Shown here in pieces: positions 57,101 to 64,000 of a stretch of 64,000 nt of DNA (position 1 is its first letter; each line of letters opens with the position of its first letter). Source of the DNA: Micrasema longulum. Taxonomy: Eukaryota; Arthropoda; Insecta; Trichoptera; Brachycentridae. The DNA lies in the NCBI GenBank assembly GCA_022494885.1, contig JAGVSM010002887.1, forward strand, positions 1 through 64,000, given 5' to 3'. The notes beneath the pieces are model-generated. The model saw nothing but the letters and a program-made list of their open reading frames with translations, had not been told where the DNA came from and did no database searches. A program made the position numbers and the translations under genes.

Positions 57101-60100
57101 CAAAAAGTAATTATGTTGAAAAGGCAGAAGGTTGTGAATGCTAAAATAAAATGGGCATTTAAACCAGCCGACAACAGGTCGTAAGCCCTGTAAATGCCTT
57201 GAGTTCCATACTCCCCTCGCATTAAATTTCTTCATCTCTGTTGAGATATCCAATATACACACATATATTGATATCGATCTCTCAAGGATGAAATCCAGTA
57301 TGTGTCTACAAAGATTTGGACATACTCAAAGTATTGTTGTATTATTTTTTGAAAAAAAATTAAGCTGAATCTAAAAAGATTGTAAATTCGCTAACCAAAT
57401 CAATTATGTGAGGATTATTTTAATAGTTTCCGTTATTGTTATTTAATTATTATATTAATATAACAAATCTTAAACAAAAATATTATTGATCTGAATTTTA
57501 TGTTAAAGAAATACTTTCTCCTAAATTCATTCGTGCTCATTTTATCTACACAAATATTATCTCATAAATAGGGCAGATAAAGATGGTGAGTATTAAACAG
57601 AGATAATGTACTTTCGCTAATGTCTCAGGCGTATACATTTGGCCGCACGCTCCCGCGTGAGAATAAGATATTTTTATTTTGTACAGCGTTTTGAAAAATG
57701 AACCTTAATTATATTATGATATTTTTTCCAACCAATATAGTGTAAAATTTTTGGCATTCCGAGTTTTGTCATAATTCCCGAGAAAATGGAGCTAATACAT
57801 AATTACAATTATCAATATTGAAAAAAGCGCCATTTATGAATACTAAATTTTATATTTTCATTTCAAATCACCTGAACCACTTACTTTAAAATAAGTGGGT
57901 AAAAACAAAGTTATTTTAATTACATGTAATTTTTTTTCAATGTATTATAAAACTAAAGAAAAGTATAGTAAATAGATGGGCATTAGAAGCGAATTGAATA
58001 TTTTCGTTATATTGTATTCTATTGTTCTTTTTTTAAATGTATTCTCATTGTTATATTTCGAGAGAACAAGCCCCATTTAATTTTGTTAGTCGAAGATTTG
58101 CATAAAAGAATTTAAACTATTTAAACAATTATAAAAATTCACCTTGAGCGGTTTTTTAAGGTCGCTGGTTCCATAGTGTGGCAATTCCCGGAGAGTATCA
58201 GCAACGATGTTGGTGCGGGAGACGTGCAACGTCACAAACTGCTGCTCGATGGGTCTGCCGTGCGTGAACAGCTCAGATATGGCTCGAGTAGCAGCCATGT
58301 TCATGGCCGAGTGCATCTGTATAGCCTGATCCAGCTCTAGTAAAGAGGACTTGCAAGTAACGTTGAAGAGAAAAGGAAAGTTGCACAAGTAAAAGTTGTT
58401 CATCTGAAAACCCCAATAAATAAGTTTATTTTTAAAATTCCAAATGAAAAAAAGTCAAACCCATAAAAAAACACAATTTTGATATTTTGTTTATTTTTTT
58501 CAATCATTCGGAAAGAAAGTAAAATTTTTTTTTTTATGAGTTTTGCTTTTTATGATACAAGGGCTATATCTTCTGTAGATTGGCTAAATATATTTTTGCT
58601 TTTTTATGGGGACAAAAGAGCCTTAGCTATCTATCAGATAATACTGTAATAGGAAATATATATACATATTTTTAAAAAAAAATATATATATATATGTATA
58701 TACATTTTATATAAGAATATAAAATCATGGGGTAATCCCGGCCATGCATCAACATCAACGGCAAAGCCGAATATCTATGGTTCCAAAATCATGCTCTGTA
58801 TTTGGCGGGATCAGCTGGGTGTAGTGTATTATGAGCGTTTTAAACACAATGAAACCATCACCATTGAGCCGAGTATTGAAGGAAAAACGGCCGCAATATG
58901 AGAATAGACACGATGAAGTTATTTTGAAGCATGATAATGCTCGGCCCCATGCTGGAAGGCCAGTCAAAACATACTTGGAAACGCTCAAATGGGAAGTCCT
59001 ACCCCACCCGTCATTTTCACTGGACATTGTAGCACTTCCATTCTTATCAAGATGCCATAAAATGGCTTGATTCATGGATAACCTCAAAAGATGAGTCATT
59101 CTTTTGAGGTGCTATTCGTATGCTGCCAGAAACATGGGAGAAAGTAGTCGCAAATGAAGGACAATACTTTCAATGACATGTTCTTTACTAAATTTAAAAA
59201 TAAACAATTAATTTTCAAGCCCTAATACATAATTTAAATACACAGTTTACAGGATTGAAAACAATAATTTTCAAAACCATTATTTATTAAGCGCACCCTA
59301 AAACATATACTAAAACGTATACCTAAAACGTAGCTGATGAATTAGGGAGGCTGAGAGCCGAGAGCAGCCCCAATAGCTCAGAACCTTAATGTGACCCAAA
59401 TTCGCTCCTCGTATTGAACTTATTATTATTATGGATATATAGCGCCATTTTCTTAATGTCTATTTGCACCTCAAGGGCGCTTTACCAAGTGGTTACATAA
59501 ATAAATTTAATTTTAACTTTTTGAATTTGTAATTTAAGTAAAACAATTTACAGTGTTATCACGTGCTACTGATTTATTCAAAAGATTTAGAAAAAAAGTG
59601 GGTTTTAAGATTTTTCCGAAACATCACTTCACTCTCACAGTTTTGCACTTCTGCTGGGAGAGAATTCCATCCCATAGGGTCTGCGGCCGCAAATGCGCGA
59701 TCACCAAATTTAGTGTGCTGTTTGCATAGAGGTATAATAACTTTTCCTCTAGACAACTTATGTCATGGGCCCGGAAACAGAGCATAATGCTTTGGCAAAA
59801 AGCACCTAGTCAGCACCATGCGAAGGAACTACTAAAAAGGTACTCGCAAAGGTTTGCTTTTGACCCAATGAAACTTAGCTAAAACCAACTGAGGGTTATC
59901 ACTAGAGCCCTTTGAATGAACCTTTCTGAAACTACTAGATGTAGGCTATACATTGCTGATGATGAAACACCTATACACATTGTATGTCAATGTGATACTT
60001 TTTATCTCAAAAAAATCCACATCTTCGGAAGACCGCTGGTTGAACCTGAGGATGTTAGAGCGCTCGCCCCCTACCTAATAGCCCCACACCTTAAGGATCT

Positions 60101-63100
60101 TGGCTTGAAGGAGAAAATTAGGTAATAAATATAACCCTTTTATTTAGTAGCCCGGCTCTTTAAAAATCTAGTCTTGGAGAGTGAGAATGAACTTATGGGG
60201 ACTGCTCACAATAGATCTACACAGGTCACAGTGACGTCAGGAGCTTATTTATCACTGACCCCTATCATTAACCCATTGCACCACTAATAAAGATGGCATA
60301 ATTTGTTCATACAACACACTATTTAATTTTGACACATTTTTTTATTACAATAACACTAAGACTAAATTAATATTTTGTAATAAATAATGTGAAATAAATT
60401 GTGATTATTACATTTTATTATGAAATCAGCAACCGAAATATACTTATTTATGTCATCTTTATGAATAAAGTTATTGTCATTCAGTTTTAATGTTAAAAAA
60501 AAGACAAACCGGCGAATCGCCGGCCATGGTCAATTTGTCACTGTGTTGCAATGGATAAAGAATAAAAATATCATATATCCCAAGTGCTAATTTAAAGATG
60601 TGCCAAAAACTGCTCCATTTCTTGTCTGAGATATTTGTTTTCATTTGTAAATTTGTAACCCAACCAGCCCAAAATCATGATTAACACAAGTGTGCATAGT
60701 GCAAATATGTCTGATAATTGCATATAAAACTGTGAATATAAAGGTACAACAGTATGGAAATTGAAGTGCTCAATTTAACAAAAAAACATATTTTATGCCA
60801 ACATTGAAATTTCACACCAAATACTTGATCCGAGTATCTACCAGTTTATTTCGTCTTGATTTACGTTTCGGCTGCAGTAAAAAATATACAAAAGTAAGGA
60901 ATTAAAAATAATTTAAAGAGTGTTTTCCACCACAGTATTTCATAGTCCCTGGACTGGCACCTGAACCATAAAACTGGTTGTCTCGCCTCCGTGTATAATT
61001 ACAGTGTCCTATACACTATTCTTTACCTGTGAATCAGTGAGCCAGTTGAGGTAGTCCTGCCGCACATCCACCAGAGTATCGAGATCAGGAATGTAGAAAG
61101 TCTCAGGAGGAGCTCTCTGCTTGCTCGGGTTGGACATGTTGATTTTGTTGAGGCTCTCCAGCGCATTAAGGACATGGATTATTCGCCAATCATAGTCTAT
61201 TCTCTATAAAAAATCATTAGTATCAAAATACAGTATTTTTGTTTTTTTTTTTCAGAGGCATTTCAGAAGCAATATATTGGACTTTATATCAACTAAATAT
61301 AACATGATGACTAATACCCGTATGCAGAGACAAACCTTAAGGTGAGGAAAGTACATTCTATTGTCTTCACCTTCGGGTTATTCTCTGCATTTGAAATTAG
61401 AATGTACTCCGCATACGGGTATTAGGCTGTTTATTTATTACACCCCAGTAATAAAGTTTTGTTGAGTGCGGGACCTTGCAAACATTTTAATTCATATTTT
61501 TTGTTATGACATAGTGGTGCGTGAATTTTGATACAAATAATTAAAAAAATTGGTAAGTTTCAATAAATGTTTAGTTGTTTGTGAAACTATTTTAAAAAAA
61601 AAACATTTTTACTAGAAAATAATATAATTATAGTTCACATTTTATAAATATGTTGTGAACTAGTTAGGGACGATTTGGAAAAATTATTTACTAACCTTTT
61701 TGAGATATTTTTTTTGTAAAATATTGTTTATATTGGTGTATGAAATTGTGGACAATACCTGGGCTGCAATAATAACGGGAAGTTAAGGACGTCATACCTT
61801 CACCATGACGGTATAGTTGAAGATCAATTCTCCTGAGCAAATACGAAGATACACTACCGACCTCCCCCCCTTCAAGTTTTGGGTACATTGATACGTAACA
61901 AGGGGAAGCGTGCGTCACACATATCTATGCACTAAAGTGACAGCCTCATTATGACGTCATGGTTTAAAATAAATTTTCCCGAGTGATTACAAAGATACAC
62001 TACCGATCCCCCCATCATCAAGTTTTGAGGTAGGTACATCGGTATGTATCGATGAGTCTAGTGCCCCTCGGTACAAATATCTGCGCATTAAAAGTGTCCA
62101 AATTTTGTTCCACCAAGCGATTTTTCCTTTAATTATGAATTATTTTAATTTTTAATCGTTCTGAGGTTGGCACTTTTTTTTCTTAAAAGCATATTAAAAA
62201 TATGAGAGAGAAATAAGTAAATATTGAAGTCAAATTAAATTCTGACATAACTGTCAGTTTTGAAAACGAACGCCTATCTAGGCAGTCTGCACAGATAATG
62301 TGGCTAAATTCTGCCTTATTAGCATATAAGAGCATCTAGGCGTAAAAATGTTGCCACTATAAAAAGTAAATTTAGTTATTTTATTTTTTCCATCTGTTTT
62401 ACTATCTTCTTGAGTGTACGTACCGAAACGTTAAAGAAGCCGACTTTGTAATTGCTCGGTAGATAAATACGATGACCATTGAGCATGCTATCTTGGTAAC
62501 TGTGAAAAGTCATAAAAATCATGTTCAAGTGAGCATTTTTTGGTTTAATTGGGATGTATTCGAGTATATAGCTTTGAAGTGGCCACTTTTTATCATGGAA
62601 GCCTATTTAAAATATAAATTAGAACAATTTTAAATTTTAATTCAATGAGGAACGGGGTCTAATTTTCGGGGTCATTCATTGGTTGGATTCAATCATATGA
62701 TGTCGAGATGACAAGTCGGTAGAACATACCGAGGTAGTTGGAGACAGAACAAAAGTTAAGTATAGCGTCTCGGTATGTACCAATGAAGATAGCCATTATA
62801 ATCGCAGCCCAGGTCATGCATTGAATAGAAGAATAAGTATACATTTTTTTTTAATACCTTGTTCCCCCTCACGGTGAGGTAGTGGTGCACGACCCCCTTG
62901 AAGCAGTCGACGAGCGCGGGGAAGTGCGGTGCGGCGACGGGCGCGTGGCACCACGCGGCTAGGTAGCCCTGCGGCACGGGGCGCAGTGCCCCTAGCCCAG
63001 CCGCCAGGGGGCCCTGCAGCGCCCGCCAGCGCCGTGGGTTACGGCACTCGTGGTACAACGGGAGGGTGAGGTAGCAACGCAGGGCCTCCGCGTCAGGGGG

Positions 63101-63145
63101 ACTCGAACTCAGGCCCTCCAAAGCGGACGTGATGCTCTGGAGTAT
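50998..63145 (-). CDS. Herc4: Herc4 (HECT-type E3 ubiquitin ligase), 3' portion, eight exons
   Basis: Transcript order: 63145-62858, 61203-61027, 58403-58143, 54466-54289, 54025-53847, 53756-53565, 52736-52485, 51150-50998 (1,680 nt including stop, about 559 residues). Phases agree at all seven junctions. The C-terminal 350 or so residues form a HECT domain: [93 protein letters not shown] and [18 protein letters not shown]. Cys of AHTC (codon 51099-51097) is the thioester-forming residue, and Phe four residues from the C-terminus (EGFSLV) is conserved. The spacing and sequence match HERC3/HERC4-type small HERCs, in which RCC1 repeats precede the HECT domain; those repeats must lie beyond 64000. 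HERC ligases transfer ubiquitin from an E2 to substrates in the cytosol. HERC3 versus HERC4 naming rests on insects usually having one such gene. Confidence 0.88.
52140..52262. repeat. MITE-like inverted repeat (CGGACCATAAGATGCAC)
   Basis: TTTTTCGGACCATAAGATGC and the inverse GTGCATTTTATGGTCC plus GCGTCTTATCGTCCGCAAAA suggest two diverged arms; downstream 52265-52385 may belong to the same element. Confidence 0.45.
52485..52736 (-). CDS. Herc4: Herc4 exon 7 of window (FLTGSDRIP)
   Basis: Acceptor GTACTCAG, donor GTAAGT; 252 nt, phase 0. Encodes [40 protein letters not shown] and [20 protein letters not shown] then [15 protein letters not shown]. Links N-lobe to C-lobe of HECT. Overlapping plus-strand ORF is a shadow. 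Confidence 0.94.
52905..53065 (+). mobile_element. LINE 3' tail with (TAAGAA)n end, in Herc4 intron
   Basis: Shares ACAATAGATCTTCACAGGTC and CAGTGACGTCAGGAACTTGT with the copy at 60210-60270. It ends in AAGAATAAGAATAAGAATGA, a microsatellite-type 3' end as used by some R1/I-group LINEs. Confidence 0.62.
53135..53285 (+). repeat. Interspersed repeat (AACATTATAAACGTGAAAGT)
   Basis: ACTAACATTATAAACGTGAA, CTCTACGGATCAACTAGATA and TGCATAGGGATAGACG follow the widespread lepidopteran repeat that starts TAATATTATAAANGCGAAAGT; family known to me, element class not certain. Confidence 0.45.
53565..53756 (-). CDS. Herc4: Herc4 exon 6 of window (E2-binding subdomain region)
   Basis: Acceptor AATTTCAG, donor GTAACA; 192 nt, phase 0. 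Encodes [17 protein letters not shown], a charged loop, and [18 protein letters not shown] followed by [10 protein letters not shown]. Matches the part of HECT domains preceding the GF..V motif. Confidence 0.92.
53847..54025 (-). CDS. Herc4: Herc4 exon 5 of window (GLAIYN)
   Basis: Acceptor TATTTGTAG, donor GTATCT; 179 nt with two carried bases in, completing Gly. Encodes [20 protein letters not shown] and [20 protein letters not shown], then [11 protein letters not shown]. Part of the HECT N-lobe close to the E2-binding subdomain. Confidence 0.93.
54289..54466 (-). CDS. Herc4: Herc4 exon 4 of window ([10 protein letters not shown])
   Basis: Acceptor TTACTCAG, donor GTAAAA; 178 nt, leaves one base (G). 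Encodes [38 protein letters not shown] and [29 protein letters not shown] is a hallmark of the HECT N-lobe. Confidence 0.93.
54635..54795. repeat. Cluster of GATCGAT/TCGATCGA words
   Basis: At least six ATCGAT or TCGATCGA words within 160 bp, with a TACCACACC(G/A)-type word at each end (54639 and 54762). Sits between Herc4 exons. Confidence 0.5.
55278..55545 (-). mobile_element. SINE family A copy, in Herc4 intron
   Basis: TTTCATCATCATTCCCTTTC tail; GTGGTGCATAGGGCACGACA body; head CAAACCTGAGATCTCTTGCA and ATACACCACGAGGCCGA. Confidence 0.68.
55795..56275 (+). other. GC-rich island with coding-like frame in Herc4 intron
   Basis: A sharply GC-rich block in an AT-rich intron. A plus-strand frame at 55882-56136 reads [20 protein letters not shown] then [20 protein letters not shown] before a stop; a minus-strand frame also stays open. 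It carries TATAAGG near 55946. No family recognised; could be part of a retroelement. Confidence 0.35.
56600..56685 (-). repeat. tRNA-like SINE head fragment
   Basis: AAATCAAATCCGGAACCTTC and CCGCTACAGCCAAGAGGCCG resemble an inverted A/B-box head; body not matched to family A. Confidence 0.35.
56690..58142. other. Herc4 intron
   Basis: AT-rich, with the family C arm at 57150-57335. Nothing else recognised. Confidence 0.4.
57150..57335 (-). repeat. Family C repeat, single arm with downstream flank
   Basis: CAACAGGTCGTAAGCCCTGT, CATCTCTGTTGAGATATCC and GAAATCCAGTATGTGTCTAC match the other copies, including the conserved CAGTNTGTGTCTACAAA flank. Confidence 0.55.
58143..58403 (-). CDS. Herc4: Herc4 exon 3 of window (start of HECT N-lobe)
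   Basis: Acceptor GGTTTTCAG, donor GTGAAT; 261 nt, phase 0. Encodes [12 protein letters not shown], a helix with [12 protein letters not shown], and [17 protein letters not shown] ending DLKKPLK. The ATG that opens the exon is internal Met after the splice, not a start codon. Confidence 0.88.
58745..59180 (+). pseudogene. Degenerate mariner transposase fragment
   Basis: Plus-strand pieces in several frames: [19 protein letters not shown], then [38 protein letters not shown] and [18 protein letters not shown], then [14 protein letters not shown] and [17 protein letters not shown]. The first D-block (HDNARPH) and the downstream D region are recognisable; frameshifts and missing residues show it is dead. 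Mariner DD34D type. The N-terminal HTH half and TIRs are not seen. Confidence 0.82.
59430..59790 (-). pseudogene. LINE 3' fragment (CR1/L2-like ORF2 C-terminus)
   Basis: Minus-strand frame contains [20 protein letters not shown] and [10 protein letters not shown], the classic GDRAFS.AAP.LWNSLP terminus of CR1/L2-type ORF2. The 3' tip has ATAGCGCCATTTT and CACCTCAAGGGCGCT, which also occurs alone at 1511-1556. Confidence 0.75.
59800..60290 (+). pseudogene. R1/I-type LINE C-terminus with 3' tail
   Basis: Plus-strand frame 59916-60125 reads [19 protein letters not shown] then [20 protein letters not shown] and [14 protein letters not shown], the post-RNase H region of these elements; upstream frame is broken by a stop. 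The tail after 60150 is the ACAGGTCACAGTGACGTCAG family seen at 52905 and 27593. Confidence 0.7.
60925..61005 (+). repeat. SINE family A fragment
   Basis: GTATTTCATAGTCCCTGGAC and TGGCACCTGAACCATAAAAC are the family A body. Confidence 0.45.
61027..61203 (-). CDS. Herc4: Herc4 exon 2 of window ([11 protein letters not shown])
   Basis: 177 nt, phase 0 both ends; donor GTAAAG. Two AGs lie 2 bp apart at the acceptor (61205-61202); only cutting after the upstream AG keeps frame. Encodes [20 protein letters not shown] and [20 protein letters not shown], ending NWLTDSQ. The FYIP.L..LVD..QDY pattern is typical of the segment just before the HECT domain. Confidence 0.85.
61311..61425. repeat. 115-bp palindromic MITE in Herc4 intron
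   Basis: CTAATACCCGTATGC at 61311 and GCATACGGGTATTAG ending 61425 are perfect inverted 15-mers; inner segments also pair (AGAGACA.. / ..TTCTCTGCA). Confidence 0.7.
61795..62110 (+). repeat. Two diverged tandem copies of a ~160-bp unit
   Basis: 61840-61960 and 61970-62110 share AAGATACACTACCGA, CAAGTTTTG, TACATNG, ACGTCAT and ATNTNTGCNCATTAAA-type words in order. In Herc4 intron. Confidence 0.55.
62375..62607 (-). other. Open frame with exon-like ends in Herc4 intron
   Basis: A minus-strand frame open from about 62607 to 62375 reads [20 protein letters not shown], then [20 protein letters not shown] and [19 protein letters not shown]. An AG acceptor with pyrimidine tract (at 62500) and a GTACGT donor (at 62423) bracket 76 nt of it, but 76 nt would shift Herc4's frame. 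LNG..IYLP.NY weakly recalls RNase H2 subunit C. Unassigned. Confidence 0.3.
62858..63145 (-). CDS. Herc4: Herc4 exon 1 of window (linker region before HECT)
   Basis: Reverse-strand acceptor ATGTAG ends at 63146; donor GTATTA follows 62858. 288 nt, phase 0 both ends. Encodes [37 protein letters not shown] and [16 protein letters not shown], the helical linker between RCC1 repeats and HECT. Very GC-rich compared with flanks. It joins 61203 in frame, giving VRGNK-RIDYDW. Confidence 0.82.
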
Positions 63146-63484
63146 CTACATGACGATCAATTTTTTACCACATTTTCCTTAACTTTTTGCACTTCAGACT
63201 ATTTTTGGTATTATACACCAGCAAATCTAATGGATTTTTTGCAAATTCAAGTAAAATTAGTAATGTTTATTATAATATTAAAAAAATAATAACCTAAAGG
63301 TGGCAATTAATTTATGTTTAAAATTTTCACATATGGATTTTTATTGCTTTTTTTTGACAATTAAACAACATTCAAACAACTTACAATGGTGATATATTGT
63401 CGCAAATAGAGTGCAAACGGTTAATAAGGTAGTTTTTTTTTTATTATTTTACAGCAGCAAAACAATACTTTGTTTTTTTTTAAG

Positions 63485-63645
63485 AAGTAGTAGCATCCTG
63501 GTAGTATGGAGGACTCATGGATCAGAAGTACTAGATTCAAGAGCCGCTCTCCACAATTTAAATTCCATTTTATAGCACAATCATTAATTTAATAAAGTTG
63601 AAATATTTGTGTAAATCATAAGAACACAAATATTTCTTATTTTAA
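63485..63645 (+). repeat. SINE family B, diverged copy
   Basis: GGACTCATGGATCAGAAGTA, AGATTCAAGAGCCGC, and an AAATCATAAGAACACAAATA end fit family B. Confidence 0.45.
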
Positions 63646-63674
63646 AAAAAGTTCTGTCCATTCCATTTCAAATT

Positions 63675-64000
63675 ACAGTAAAACCTCGTTTTTATGTTCC
63701 TCGATTTTACGTTTTCCCGCTTTTTACAACGAAATGTTCAGGACCCATTTTTCTTTATACATTCTCATACAAATATGGAATTTATTTGATGTGTCGAAAA
63801 AGCAAAAATTACGTCGTAATACTGGTGCCGCAGTCCGCGCGCCACCGCGTGTGCCACGCGAATGAAGAATAAAAACAGTTAAACAACTTATAAAGGATAA
63901 ATTATCGTCTTAACCTAAATTCAAAGCAGGTGTAGTGTAATTTACTTTTTTGTTAAAGTGTCTTCCTTTAGGGTTAGTCTTAGTTTTCATTTGAGCAAAA
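63675..64000. mobile_element. pogo/Tigger-like element, copy 2, cut by window edge
   Basis: Left end TACAGTAAAACCTCGTTTTT with the same internal order as copy 1 (GTGTGCCACGCGAAT, CCTTTAGGGTTAGTCTTAGT), continuing past 64000. Shorter spacing in places shows small indels between copies. Confidence 0.78.

Noticed and set aside
62424..62499. 76-nt exon added to the Herc4 chain
   Set aside because: It would shift the frame; 62858 joins 61203 directly in phase 0. Kept only as a finding.
1..64000. CRISPR arrays, operons, phage or plasmid genes
   Set aside because: Gene structure is spliced eukaryotic; repeats are SINE/LINE/MITE type, with no regularly spaced identical short repeats.

Overview
The window looks like AT-rich, intron- and repeat-heavy insect nuclear DNA. 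The coding exons match insect Zasp66 and Herc4. The abundant TAGGTAC/GTACCTA words, tRNA-headed SINEs and many LINE and MITE fragments fit a moth or butterfly best; the order Lepidoptera is an inference, not shown. Domain and family calls come from recalled family motifs, not from a search.

Two host genes converge. On the + strand, the 3' part of Zasp66 (a muscle Z-disc PDZ-family scaffold) runs through six exons from 20049 to its stop at 37479; the PDZ-coding 5' exons lie left of the window or were not recognised. On the - strand, the 3' part of Herc4 (a HECT-type E3 ubiquitin ligase) runs from 63145 down to its stop at 50998 in eight exons. It ends in a complete-looking HECT domain with the catalytic cysteine; the RCC1-repeat half lies right of the window. 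All splice phases join without gaps in both chains. About 13 kb of apparently gene-free DNA separates the two 3' ends.

Everything else is mobile or repeat DNA. 1-20 kb: interspersed repeats, foldback elements, a nearly complete LINE (about 5.36-8.73 kb, minus strand, uninterrupted 937-codon endonuclease/reverse transcriptase ORF) and several LINE 3' ends. 20-38 kb: Zasp66 introns carrying TIR elements (26.35-27.21, 27.52-28.84, 33.84-34.13, a piggyBac-type MITE at 35.79-36.02, a core-deleted mariner-like element at 36.14-37.03, a 38-bp inverted repeat at 37.12-37.30) and a candidate internal promoter near 24.5 kb. 38-51 kb: a LINE nested in a SINE, a pogo/Tigger-like element (44.34-45.84) and small MITEs. 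51-64 kb: Herc4 introns with a mariner fragment, LINE fragments, palindromes, a GC-rich island and a second copy of the pogo-like element running off the right edge.

I found no rRNA, CRISPR, plasmid, phage or operon structure, and no convincing new multi-gene system. The most unusual items are the in-frame duplication inside the Zasp66 cassette exon, the perfect-looking hairpin next to its last exon, the piggyBac-type ends, and two unassigned coding-like scraps in introns.
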